Shown one piece after another: positions 18,436-26,553 of a stretch of 64,000 bases of DNA. The notes under the pieces are model-generated. The model was not told the origin of the DNA and did not search any database. It saw only the letters and a list, made by a program, of their open reading frames with translations. Origin of the DNA: Rhizobiales bacterium NRL2 (GTDB lineage: Bacteria > Pseudomonadota > Alphaproteobacteria > Minwuiales > Minwuiaceae); the NCBI GenBank assembly GCA_001664005.1, contig CP016093.1:1929001-1993000 (forward strand). The letters are read 5' to 3'. The position numbers and the translations under genes are program-made. Position 1 is the stretch's first letter. Each line of letters starts with the position of its first letter.

Positions 18436-19839
18436 TTGAACAGAGCCCTGTTCGCCGCCATCGGCCTGGCGGCAGTGATCGCCATCGGCGCCTATTTCGT
18501 TTTCCAGGACTCGGAGGACTCCAGTGTCGTCGTTCTGAGCGGCGAAACCCGGGCTCCGGCGACGGCCGGCGCGGACGCCGACAAGGATGCCCCGGCCGAA
18601 CCGGAAACCGCGGCGAAGCCGGCGGGGGACGACGCGGCTGCTGCGGACCGGCCGCCCGCCGACGCTGCCGCTCCGGCGCCAGAGGGAAGCACCGGCACTG
18701 CGGCGGGCGGAGCCGGGACCGACCCCGACGGCCGGGCCGCCAGCGAAACCGCGGCGAAGACACCGGCGCAGACGCCCGAAAGCAAGTCCGGCGCGGCGGA
18801 TGCCAGGAACGCGGGCGGCGAAACGCTGAGCGTCGAGGTGGCGAAGAACGCGGTTCGCGCCGAACAGGCGGTCGGCGACAAGCCAGCGGCCGAAGGCGCA
18901 GGCGGGAATGCCACCGTTGCAGCGGTCGCGGAACGGGTCGAGAAGCCCGCGGCGTCCGCCGGAGAAGCGGCGGCAGAGAGCGGACGCGACACCGACCAGG
19001 CCATGGTCGCGATGACTCCGCCCGCCTTCGATATCGTGCGCATCTCCGACGTCGACTGCACGGCGGTGACGGCCGGCCGGGCCGAACCCGGCGCGACGGT
19101 TTCCCTGCTGGCCGATGACGAGGTGCTGGCGACGGTGCAGGCCGACGCGGCCGGCGAGTGGGCGCACTACGTCGAGACGCCGCTCGGTCCGGGGTCCGTG
19201 GCGCTCAGCCTGCGCGCGGAGCGGGATGGACGCGCCGCCGAATCGGCCAGCGAGGTGATCTTGGTGGTTCCCGACTGCGCCCGGCCGTCCGGGGACAACT
19301 CCGCCATCGCGCTGCTGGCCCCGAAGGACCGGACGGACACGAAGATCCTGCAGGAGCCGAAGACCGAGACCGCGGCCGGAAAACTGTCCGTGGGCAAGGT
19401 CGACTATGACGATCAGGGCAATGTCTCGGTCTCGGGGTCCGGCAAGGCCGACCGCGAAGTGCGCGCCTATGTCGACGGCAAGCTGGTCGGCCGCACGCGC
19501 GCCGATTCCAGCGGCCGCTGGCTGCTGGTGCCGGACACCGAGATCAAGCCTGGCGTCTACGACCTGCGCGTTGACGAGGTGGACGAGAAGGGGGCGGTTC
19601 AGGCGCGGGTGGAACTGCCCTTCTCGCGGGCAGAGCCGGGTGAACTGGACCTGGGCCGGCAGCGTGTCATTGTCCAGCCGGGCAATTCGCTCTGGCGCAT
19701 CGCGCGCAGCACCTACGGCCAGGGCATCCGCTACACGGTGATCTACAAGGCCAATGACGACCGCATCCGCGATCCGGACCTGATCTATCCGGGCCAGGTC
19801 TTCCGCCTGCCGCCGGTGGAGGGCGCTGCCGTCAACTGA
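18436..19839 (+). CDS. LysM-domain envelope protein with Ig-like repeats
   Basis: A 467-residue membrane-anchored protein. Residues 4-24 form a single N-terminal hydrophobic anchor. About 150 residues of Ala/Pro/Asp/Glu-rich linker follow, then two beta-sandwich-like units (GRAEPGATVSLLADDEVLAT and SVSGSGKADREVRAYVDGKL), and finally a LysM module from about residue 411 (VIVQPGNSLWRIARSTYGQG to LIYPGQVFRLP). LysM binds peptidoglycan, so the protein probably spans from inner membrane to cell wall. The TTG start at 18436 is the only one before the anchor and follows a GGA-containing stretch. Confidence 0.87.
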   Translation: MNRALFAAIGLAAVIAIGAYFVFQDSEDSSVVVLSGETRAPATAGADADKDAPAEPETAAKPAGDDAAAADRPPADAAAPAPEGSTGTAAGGAGTDPDGRAASETAAKTPAQTPESKSGAADARNAGGETLSVEVAKNAVRAEQAVGDKPAAEGAGGNATVAAVAERVEKPAASAGEAAAESGRDTDQAMVAMTPPAFDIVRISDVDCTAVTAGRAEPGATVSLLADDEVLATVQADAAGEWAHYVETPLGPGSVALSLRAERDGRAAESASEVILVVPDCARPSGDNSAIALLAPKDRTDTKILQEPKTETAAGKLSVGKVDYDDQGNVSVSGSGKADREVRAYVDGKLVGRTRADSSGRWLLVPDTEIKPGVYDLRVDEVDEKGAVQARVELPFSRAEPGELDLGRQRVIVQPGNSLWRIARSTYGQGIRYTVIYKANDDRIRDPDLIYPGQVFRLPPVEGAAVN

Positions 19840-19904
19840 AGCCTTTATCGGTTTCACGCGGCTGCTCTATTCTGCCCCTGATTTTGCAATGGGGAGGATA
19901 TCCG

Positions 19905-20678
19905 ATGAACAATCCGATGGGGATGGAAGGCCGTACCGTGCTGGTGACAGGCGCGGCGCAGGGAATCGGCCGCGCGGTGGCGCTCCAGGCGGCCTCGCTG
20001 GGCGCGCGCCTGGCAATCAACGACATGAACGCCGACGGACTGGCGGAGACCGTTGATCTGATCGGGCGGGATGACACGATCTCCCATGTCGGGTCGGTCG
20101 CCGATGCCGGCTTCGTCGAGCAGATGGTCAACGATACGGTCAAGCAGGCGGGCGCCGTCCACGGCCTGGTGAACAATGCGGGGATCGTGCGTGCGGCGAT
20201 GATCCACAAGATGCCGCTGCAGACCTGGCAGGAGGTGATCGACGTCAACCTGACCGGCGTCTACCTCTGCCTGCAGGCGGTGGGCCGCCACATCATCGAG
20301 CGGCGCAAGGACGGCGACAAGGAGCCGGGCCGGATCGTCAACGTCTCCTCCATTGCGGGCCGGCGCGGCACCATCGGCCAGATCAACTACGGCGCGGCCA
20401 AGTCGGGCGTGCTCGGACTGACGATGAGCGCGGCGCGCGAATGGGGCCGCCACGATCTCAACGTCAATTCGGTCTGCTTCGGACTGGTCGAGACGCCGAT
20501 GACCGAGACGATCCGCGGCGAGAAGTTCCGCGACCAGTACATGGCCAGCATCCCGCTGCAGCGGTTCTCGACGCCCGAGGAGGTCGCGGTGCCCGTCTGC
20601 TTCCTGCTCTCGGACGGGGCGAGCTACATTACCGGTCAGCACCTGACCATCGACGGCGGCAGTCATATCGGCTTCTGA
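19905..20678 (+). CDS. SDR-family NAD(P)-dependent oxidoreductase
   Basis: A 257-residue classical short-chain dehydrogenase. It has the cofactor motif TGAAQGIGRA near residue 17, NNAG, the catalytic Ser in VNVSSIAG and the Tyr-x-x-x-Lys pair in NYGAAKSG. The C-terminal YITGQHLTIDGGSHIGF is typical of the FabG-like group. The substrate cannot be told. ATG 19905 follows a strong GGGGAGGA site by six bases, which rules out the earlier in-frame ATG at 19884. It lies in the same direction as the LysM gene, 65 bases downstream. Confidence 0.92.
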   Translation: MNNPMGMEGRTVLVTGAAQGIGRAVALQAASLGARLAINDMNADGLAETVDLIGRDDTISHVGSVADAGFVEQMVNDTVKQAGAVHGLVNNAGIVRAAMIHKMPLQTWQEVIDVNLTGVYLCLQAVGRHIIERRKDGDKEPGRIVNVSSIAGRRGTIGQINYGAAKSGVLGLTMSAAREWGRHDLNVNSVCFGLVETPMTETIRGEKFRDQYMASIPLQRFSTPEEVAVPVCFLLSDGASYITGQHLTIDGGSHIGF

Positions 20679-20716
20679 TCCCGAGGCGGGCGTCCGGCGG
20701 CAGACCGGGCGCCCGC

Positions 20717-20947
20717 CTACCGATCGCCATTGCGCTTCTCGTAGACCTTGACGAGGAAATCGCCGATGGCGCCGAACATCATGAAGGCGGCGCCGACGAT
20801 GAACAGCCAGACGCCCAGCGTCTTCCACTGCTCGAACTGCGGCAGGAAGAGCACGCTGCCGGCGAGGAAGTTGATGTTGCCGAACAATCCCAGACCGGTG
20901 TGAATCCAGCCATATTCGTGCACGACGGTGCGGGCCAGGCGGGACAT
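20717..20947 (-). CDS. YrhK-like small membrane protein
   Basis: A 76-residue protein with two hydrophobic helices (GLFGNINFLAGSVLFL and VWLFIVGAAFMMFGAIGDFL) and a short basic tail, matching the YrhK-like domain. The domain is found in small bacterial membrane proteins of unknown role. The start MSRLARTVVHEYGWIH at 20947 is preceded by TTGGAG; the longer frame has no family-like sequence upstream. It is convergent with the SDR gene and divergent from the isocitrate lyase-like gene. Confidence 0.78.
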   Translation of the reverse strand: MSRLARTVVHEYGWIHTGLGLFGNINFLAGSVLFLPQFEQWKTLGVWLFIVGAAFMMFGAIGDFLVKVYEKRNGDR

Positions 20948-21117
20948 CGGTTGTTGCTCCAATCTTGTCTCGACCGGTTTTGTTGCGCATGTAGCCGCGC
21001 CGCCGCCGCGTGCAAGTCCGCAACCGGTCATTGCCCCGGCGGCGTTCCCCGCTACCTTTCCCCGGGACGGACAAGCGGCCGGCCTCCCGCCGGCGGCCCG
21101 GCGAGGGGGACAAAGCC

Positions 21118-21930
21118 ATGACGGCCCGATCGGACGCCTTCCTGAAGCTCCACGTGAAGGGGCAGCCCTTCGTCATGCCCAATCCATGGGACGCTGGGTC
21201 CACCCGAATTCTGGAGAGCATGGGATTCCCGGCGCTGGCGACGACCAGCGCCGGACTGGCCTTCAGCCTCGGGCGGCGCGACGCGGAAGGCGCGGTCAGC
21301 CGCGCTGAAGCAATCGCCCACGCGCGCCTGATCGCGGAAGCCACCGATCTGCCGGTCAACGGGGATCTGGAAAATGGCTTCGGCCCGAGGCCGGAGGACT
21401 GCGCGGAGACGGTGCGGCAGGCGGTCGAGGGTGGTCTCGCCGGCTGCTCCATCGAGGACACGACGGGCGATCACACGAACCCGATCGTCCCATTCGAATT
21501 GGCGGTCGAACGTGTGGCGGCTGCGGCCGAGGCGGCGCGCCAGGCCGGCGGGCTGGTGCTGACCGCGCGGGCAGAGAATTTTCTCTATGGCCGGCGGGAT
21601 CCGGACGACACCATCCGCCGGCTGAACGCCTTCGCCGAAGCCGGGGCCGATGTGCTTTACGCCCCCGGCCTGCGTGATATCGAGACGGTCCGCAACGTCA
21701 TCTCGGCCGTCGACAGGCCGGTGAACGTGCTGGCTTCGCCGGGGCTGACGGTCGCCGCGATTGCCGAGGCGGGCGCGGCGAGGATCAGCCTGGGCTCCGC
21801 CTTCGCGCTGGCTGCGCTGCGCGGTCTCGTCGGCGCGGCCGAGGAGGTCATGGAGCGCGGCAGCTTTGAATTCGACTCGGCGAAGCCCGGCTATCCCGAA
21901 ATCAGCGCGCTGATGAAGGGGCGGAGCTGA
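21118..21930 (+). CDS. Isocitrate lyase/PEP mutase-family protein
   Basis: A 270-residue TIM-barrel enzyme of the isocitrate lyase/phosphoenolpyruvate mutase superfamily. Key segments are VMPNPWDAGSTRILE, the metal-site strand PVNGDLENGFGP and CSIEDTTGD. The KKCGH loop of true isocitrate lyases is absent, so it belongs to the short lyase/mutase branch, whose members cleave or rearrange small 2-oxo or oxaloacetate-like acids. The substrate is not predictable. ATG 21118 follows GAGGGGGA. Despite the family name, nothing here links it to the phnM pair 4 kb away. Confidence 0.87.
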   Translation: MTARSDAFLKLHVKGQPFVMPNPWDAGSTRILESMGFPALATTSAGLAFSLGRRDAEGAVSRAEAIAHARLIAEATDLPVNGDLENGFGPRPEDCAETVRQAVEGGLAGCSIEDTTGDHTNPIVPFELAVERVAAAAEAARQAGGLVLTARAENFLYGRRDPDDTIRRLNAFAEAGADVLYAPGLRDIETVRNVISAVDRPVNVLASPGLTVAAIAEAGAARISLGSAFALAALRGLVGAAEEVMERGSFEFDSAKPGYPEISALMKGRS

Positions 21931-21933
21931 GGG

Positions 21934-22854
21934 TCAGCGCCGCGGCGTGGCCGGCGGCTGCGGCGCATCCTTGGGAAAGGCCGTGCCGATGGCGGCGAAG
22001 ATGAACAGGGCCGCGACGATCTCCGTCCAGCCCAGCCGCTCGCCCAGCAGCAGGGCCGCCGAGCCGAGGCCGACCAGGGGCACCAGCAGCATGGACAGCG
22101 ACGACGTCTTCACCGGCAACCGCTTGACCAGCCACAGATAGGTGGCGACGCCGAAGACCTGCGCGATCATCCCGGCGTAGAGCGTCGCGCCGACGGCCTG
22201 CCATGAGACCGGCTTCAGGTCCGGCAGTTCGGGCAGGGCCATGACCACGATGGGCGCGGCGCCGAAGACGAGCTGCCATGTGATCACCGACATGTGGGGC
22301 ATGCCGTAGTCGGTGCGCTTCTGCCAGACGGTGCCGAAGGCGAAGCACCAGGCAGCGCCGATCATGACGAGGACGCCCACGGGCGTCTCCCCGAAGCTGG
22401 TGATGTCGTCGCCGATCAGCACCAGCAGGCCGATCATGGCGAGCGCCAGTCCCGCCAGCCGCCAGCGGGTGACCCGCTCGCCCAGCATCGGGATGCCCAA
22501 CAGGAAGGCCCAGACCGGCATGGTGTAGGCGATTAGCGCCGCCCGCCCGGCGCCGATGAGCGTGACACCGATGGCTGACAGCAGCAGCCAGGCGCCGACA
22601 TTGAAGATGCCGGCGATCATCAGGGGGCGCCATGAGCCCCTGGGCACCCTGAGGCTGTAGCCGGCGGCCCTGGTCACGATCACCATCGAGATCACCGCCA
22701 GCACCGAGCTGATGGCGCGGAAACTGAGCACCGGGATCTCGGCGACGGCGACCTTCATCGCCGGCCAGAGCAGGCCCCAGACCAGAACCAGCATGACGAA
22801 CATGAACAGGCTGAAGGCGCGGCCGCGTTCTTCGGTGAGGGCGGTAACGGACAT
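21934..22854 (-). CDS. DMT-family (EamA) transporter
   Basis: A 306-residue inner-membrane protein with ten predicted hydrophobic helices arranged as two EamA repeats. The first runs from FMFVMLVLVWGLLWPAMKVA and the second from GVLVMIGAAWCFAFGTVWQK. Family members export or import metabolites such as amino acids; the substrate is unknown. MSVTALTEERG at 22854 is the likely start because the upstream codons read as unstructured, Cys/Pro-rich sequence. It diverges from the iron-regulated operon, and the 193 bases between them hold the Fur-box-like element and promoter. Confidence 0.9.
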   Translation of the reverse strand: MSVTALTEERGRAFSLFMFVMLVLVWGLLWPAMKVAVAEIPVLSFRAISSVLAVISMVIVTRAAGYSLRVPRGSWRPLMIAGIFNVGAWLLLSAIGVTLIGAGRAALIAYTMPVWAFLLGIPMLGERVTRWRLAGLALAMIGLLVLIGDDITSFGETPVGVLVMIGAAWCFAFGTVWQKRTDYGMPHMSVITWQLVFGAAPIVVMALPELPDLKPVSWQAVGATLYAGMIAQVFGVATYLWLVKRLPVKTSSLSMLLVPLVGLGSAALLLGERLGWTEIVAALFIFAAIGTAFPKDAPQPPATPRR

Positions 22855-22954
22855 GGGCGGGGACTGTAGCGGCAACGGGCTGCGCGCCAAGCCGGAATGT
22901 CCGGCCGCTCCCATGAACCGGCCGCATGGCTGATCCGGGATGCGGCATTCTGAC

Positions 22955-22973
22955 AATGAAAGTGATTTTCATT
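22955..22973. promoter_or_regulatory. Fur-box-like operator
   Basis: The 19-base stretch is palindromic at 16 positions. Its core TGAAAGTGATTTTCA (22957-22971) fits the 7-1-7 Fur consensus TGATAATNATTATCA at all but three defined positions (A for T, G for A, T for A). It ends five bases before the -35 hexamer of the DUF4856 operon. Confidence 0.65.
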
Positions 22974-22977
22974 CGTA

Positions 22978-23006
22978 TTGCTCTCGGACGGCATTGGCGC
23001 TATTGA
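22978..23006 (+). promoter_or_regulatory. Predicted promoter of iron-uptake operon
   Basis: TTGCTC at 22978-22983 and TATTGA at 23001-23006 are separated by exactly 17 bases. The hexamers match consensus at four and four of six positions. The start codon of the DUF4856 gene is 42 bases downstream. Confidence 0.55.
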
Positions 23007-23047
23007 GAGGCAATCGCACGCTATCGGATGTTCAGGGGAAGGATCCA

Positions 23048-24436
23048 ATGAAGCACGCTTCGAAAATCGCCGCCGCTGCTGTTGCCATTGCTGCGCTGAC
23101 GACGGCGGCGCAGGCCGAGGAAGGCGTCTATGCCGGCTTCCCGGTAACGGTGAAGGGGTATTCGGGCGACAGGACGCATTCGGTGTCCTACACCGGGCAG
23201 GCGGCGCGCAACGTGCTGCACGACTCGCTGAAGAAGCTGGCCGGCAAGGGCGCCAGCGCCGAGGAGATGCTGAGCTACTACGAGGGCAAGGGGCCGGGTC
23301 GTACGATCATCGCACCGGCCTCGAAGAACGGTTTCCCGATCCTGCAGTCGACTGTCGACGAAATCAGCGGCGACAAGAACATCGCCGGCAAGACCTACAA
23401 GGGCGCGATCCTGGGCTGGCCCAATGCGCTGACCGGTCCGGAGGTCGTCAGCTTCTGGATCGGCAAGGCCGTCGGCGGCAACGGCGTGGATCTGACCAAC
23501 GGCTACGACTACGCGCAGCTGATCTCCAAGTTCATCATGGGCGCGATGAACTACAACCAGGCCGTCGACGACTATCTCGACGAGAACCTGGAGGCGGACA
23601 AGAAGCCGAACGACAAGCCCTACAGCGATGGCGCGGCCTATACGGGCAAGGAACACAGCTGGGACGAGGCCTTCGGTTATTTCGGCGCGCCCGCCCACGC
23701 CATGAAGCTGACGCCGGCGCAGGTCTACGACATCGCCAAGCAGAACCCGGAGGCGCTGGCCGCCGCCGACCACAATGGCGACGGCAAGGTCGACCTCCGC
23801 ACCGAAATGACCTTCGGGCCGGCCTATTACGCCGCCGGCTTCGACAAGGGCGGCAAGACCGAGTACCTGCACGGCATCGTTGGCGCGTTCCTGGAGGGAC
23901 GGAAGCTGATCGCCGCCGCTGGCGGCGAGAAGCTGACCGACGCCCAGCGCGCCGAGTTGAAGGCCCATGCCGCGACCATCGATGACCTGTGGTCGAAGGT
24001 GCTCGCCGAGGCCGTCTTCAAATATGCCGGTTCCGTCTACAAGGATCTCGGAAAGCTGAAGATCATCATGGACGCCAGGGGCGAGACCGACGAGGTCTTC
24101 GGCGACTACGTCAAGCACTGGGGCGAACTGAAGGGCTTCTCGCTGGCGCTGCAGACCGGCCGCGAGAACCTGGGTGAAACCGCCGTGCGGATGAACCGCC
24201 TGATCGGTTTCGGCCCGTGGCTGCTGAACTCGAGCCAGGTCGTCGATGTCGACAGCGACGGCAACTACCTCAAGGGCCAGGCAGTGGAGATGGGCGAGTA
24301 CATGCTGCACATGCTGAAACTCCAGAAGCTGATGGTCGACGAGTTCGGCATCGAGGCGCGCAACAACGACATGCTGGCGGACATCAAGTCGCTGGCCGGC
24401 CAGCTCGGCAACGGCGCCAGCGCCGAAAACGACTGA
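23048..24436 (+). CDS. Periplasmic DUF4856 protein, iron-operon first gene
   Basis: A 462-residue exported protein with a clean signal peptide (KHASKIAAAAVAIAALTTAAQA) and DUF4856-like motifs such as HSWDEAFGYFG (around 203-213). Residues 241-249, DHNGDGKVD, form a Dx(N)xDGxxD calcium-type loop, and DVDSDGN occurs near the end. The family is uncharacterised; some members sit beside metal-uptake genes, and imelysin-like iron proteins have a comparable helical makeup, but homology is not shown. It is first behind the Fur-box promoter and ahead of a ferric transporter, so a role in capturing or handling iron is inferred. ATG 23048 follows GGGGAAGGATCC. Confidence 0.82.
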   Translation: MKHASKIAAAAVAIAALTTAAQAEEGVYAGFPVTVKGYSGDRTHSVSYTGQAARNVLHDSLKKLAGKGASAEEMLSYYEGKGPGRTIIAPASKNGFPILQSTVDEISGDKNIAGKTYKGAILGWPNALTGPEVVSFWIGKAVGGNGVDLTNGYDYAQLISKFIMGAMNYNQAVDDYLDENLEADKKPNDKPYSDGAAYTGKEHSWDEAFGYFGAPAHAMKLTPAQVYDIAKQNPEALAAADHNGDGKVDLRTEMTFGPAYYAAGFDKGGKTEYLHGIVGAFLEGRKLIAAAGGEKLTDAQRAELKAHAATIDDLWSKVLAEAVFKYAGSVYKDLGKLKIIMDARGETDEVFGDYVKHWGELKGFSLALQTGRENLGETAVRMNRLIGFGPWLLNSSQVVDVDSDGNYLKGQAVEMGEYMLHMLKLQKLMVDEFGIEARNNDMLADIKSLAGQLGNGASAEND

Positions 24437-24495
24437 GTGCGGCGCGCGAGCGGTCCGCCGCCGGACCGCTCGCACCCACGCTGACCGAGGGGGCC

Positions 24496-26553
24496 ATGCT
24501 GGCGATCCTGATCGATTATCTGGGCTCCATTGCGGATGCGTTCGTCAATCCGCAGAAGCGGGTCTTCCTCGGCTACCTGGCCAGCGCGCTCGTCATCGCG
24601 CTGGCCGCGTCCGTTCTGGCAGCCGGCGGCTGGCGTCAGGGCCTGCGCGCAGGACTGGTCCGCGTCTTCGACCGACGCATCTGGTTCTCGCGGTCGGCGC
24701 GCGCGGACTATCTGATCGTCTTCATCAACCGCGCCGCGATGATGCTGATCGCGCCGCGGCTGATCACGCACATGGCCGTCGCCTCGGCGCTCTATCTCTG
24801 GCTGCACGGCTGGGCAGGGATGCCGGCGTCGCCTTCGCCGGAAATGCCGGCCTGGGCGGTGGCGGCGCTGTTCTCCGTCGTGCTGTTCCTCGCCGACGAC
24901 TTCTCGCGTTACGCCGTGCACCGGATGATGCACCGTTCGCCGCTGCTCTGGCCGTTCCACGCGGTCCACCACACCGCCGAAGTGCTGACGCCGCTGACCG
25001 TCTACCGCACGCATCCGGTCGAAGGCGTTGTATTCGCCCTGCGCAGCGCCGCCGTGCAGGGCGTGGTGATCGCGGGTTTCGTCTTCTTCGTCGACAATCG
25101 CATCGATCTGGTCACCGTCCTTGGCGCCAACGCGCTGGTCTTCGCCTTCAACGTCGCGGGTTCGAACCTGCGCCATTCGCATGTGCCGATCCGCTATGGC
25201 CGGCTGCTCGAACGCTTCCTGATCTCGCCGGCGCAGCACCAGATCCATCATTCCCTCGATCCGCGCCATCACGACCGGAACTTCGGCGCGGCGCTGGCGG
25301 TCTGGGACTGGATCGGCGGCAGTCTGGTCGTCTCCGAACGCGGCGAGGAACTGCGCTTCGGGGTGGCTGCGGCGCCGGGCCACGACGCCAACTCGCTCTA
25401 CAACCTCTATGTCGGACCGGTGCGGCTCGCCGCACAGGCTTTCCGGCGCGTACCGCCCATCCGATTCCTGGGGAGGACATCCATGCAAGCGTTCAATGCT
25501 GTCCGTCATGGCGGCCGGCCCGCCGCCGCGCGCGTCCGAGCTTTCGCGCTTGGCGCCGGCGTTCTCGCCGCCGCCACGCTGGCCGCCGGCGATCTTGCCG
25601 CGGCGGAAGGGGAACTGGACATCTACTCCCACCGCCAGCCCTTCCTGATCCAGCCCTTCATCGACGCGTTCACCGAGCAGACGGATGTGAAGGTGAACGT
25701 CGTCTACGCCTCCAAGGGTCTGGCCCAGCGCCTGCTGGTGGAGGGCGAGCGCAGCCCCGCCGACCTGGTGCTGACGGTCGATATCGGCCGGCTGGGCGTC
25801 TACGCGGACAAGGACCTGCTGGCGAGCGTCGATTCCGACGTGCTGGAACAGAACATTCCGGCGCACCTGCGCGACCCGGAGGGCCGCTGGTTCGGCCTGT
25901 CCATCCGCACGCGGGTGGTCGCGGTTTCCAGGGAGCGGGTCGAGCCGGGCGCCATCACCCGGATCGAGGATCTCGCCGACCCGAAATGGGAGGGCCGGAT
26001 CTGCTCCCGGCCCGGCAGTCACGTCTACAACCGCGCCCTGCTGGCCTCATTGATCGCCGCGCACGGCGTCGACCAGGCCGAGGCATGGGCCGAGGGTCTG
26101 GTCGCCAATCTGGCACGCCGTCCGCAGGGCAACGACCGCGCCCAGATCAAGGCGATCCACGAAGGCGAATGCGACGTCGCCATCATCAACCACTACTACT
26201 ATGGCAAGCTGAAGACCTCCGAGACGCCCGAGCATCACGAATGGGCGGACTCGGTGCGGCTTGTCTTCACCAACCAGGACGACCGCGGCAGCCACATCAA
26301 CATCTCCGGCGGGGGCGTCGCGAAGTACGCCGACAACAAGGCCGACGCCATCCGCTTCCTCGAATTCCTGACCAGCCCCGAGGCGCAGCGGCTCTACGCC
26401 GAGGTCAATACCGAGTACCCGGTGAACCCGGCTGTCGAGACCCCGGCGTCGCTCGCGGAGTGGGGCGCTTTCAAGGCCGATGACCTGCCCATCTACCGCA
26501 TCGCGGAGCTGGCGCCGGAGGCCCAGAAGATCATCGACAGGGTCGGATGGTAG
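24496..26553 (+). CDS. Sterol desaturase-family hydroxylase fused in frame to ferric-iron binding protein
   Basis: One open frame encodes 685 residues. Residues 1-329 are a membrane fatty-acid hydroxylase/sterol desaturase-type domain with its diiron histidine boxes: HRMMH (142-146), HAVHH (155-159), HSH (227-229) and HQIHH (248-252), set among several hydrophobic segments. Residues 330-685 are a complete ferric-iron substrate-binding protein including its own signal peptide. No stop codon separates them, although the CGA at 25462-25464 is one transition away from TGA. A strong internal ribosome site allows separate translation of the second half. ATG 24496 follows GAGGGGG. The ATG of the permease overlaps the stop. 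Confidence 0.68.
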   Translation: MLAILIDYLGSIADAFVNPQKRVFLGYLASALVIALAASVLAAGGWRQGLRAGLVRVFDRRIWFSRSARADYLIVFINRAAMMLIAPRLITHMAVASALYLWLHGWAGMPASPSPEMPAWAVAALFSVVLFLADDFSRYAVHRMMHRSPLLWPFHAVHHTAEVLTPLTVYRTHPVEGVVFALRSAAVQGVVIAGFVFFVDNRIDLVTVLGANALVFAFNVAGSNLRHSHVPIRYGRLLERFLISPAQHQIHHSLDPRHHDRNFGAALAVWDWIGGSLVVSERGEELRFGVAAAPGHDANSLYNLYVGPVRLAAQAFRRVPPIRFLGRTSMQAFNAVRHGGRPAAARVRAFALGAGVLAAATLAAGDLAAAEGELDIYSHRQPFLIQPFIDAFTEQTDVKVNVVYASKGLAQRLLVEGERSPADLVLTVDIGRLGVYADKDLLASVDSDVLEQNIPAHLRDPEGRWFGLSIRTRVVAVSRERVEPGAITRIEDLADPKWEGRICSRPGSHVYNRALLASLIAAHGVDQAEAWAEGLVANLARRPQGNDRAQIKAIHEGECDVAIINHYYYGKLKTSETPEHHEWADSVRLVFTNQDDRGSHINISGGGVAKYADNKADAIRFLEFLTSPEAQRLYAEVNTEYPVNPAVETPASLAEWGAFKADDLPIYRIAELAPEAQKIIDRVGW
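25471..25477 (+). promoter_or_regulatory. Strong internal ribosome binding site
   Basis: GGGAGGA at 25471-25477 lies five bases before the ATG at 25483, inside the larger open frame. Its spacing and match to the anti-Shine-Dalgarno sequence are as good as any in this window, and it directly precedes a signal-peptide coding region. Confidence 0.7.
25483..26553 (+). CDS. Ferric iron ABC transporter substrate-binding protein (internal start)
   Basis: Starting from the internal ATG at 25483, this is a 356-residue FbpA/FutA-type binding protein. The signal peptide runs to about residue 41 (GAGVLAAATLAAGDLAAA then EGE). The mature part begins LDIYSHRQPFLIQPFIDAF, a typical FutA/FbpA opening. The ferric ligand motif NHYYYGKL places three tyrosines at 238-240. 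It would deliver Fe3+ in the periplasm to the permease encoded next. It can also be made as the C-terminal half of the 685-residue fusion; which product is made is not known. It ends four bases into the permease gene's overlap (ATG inside the last codons). Confidence 0.78.
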   Translation: MQAFNAVRHGGRPAAARVRAFALGAGVLAAATLAAGDLAAAEGELDIYSHRQPFLIQPFIDAFTEQTDVKVNVVYASKGLAQRLLVEGERSPADLVLTVDIGRLGVYADKDLLASVDSDVLEQNIPAHLRDPEGRWFGLSIRTRVVAVSRERVEPGAITRIEDLADPKWEGRICSRPGSHVYNRALLASLIAAHGVDQAEAWAEGLVANLARRPQGNDRAQIKAIHEGECDVAIINHYYYGKLKTSETPEHHEWADSVRLVFTNQDDRGSHINISGGGVAKYADNKADAIRFLEFLTSPEAQRLYAEVNTEYPVNPAVETPASLAEWGAFKADDLPIYRIAELAPEAQKIIDRVGW

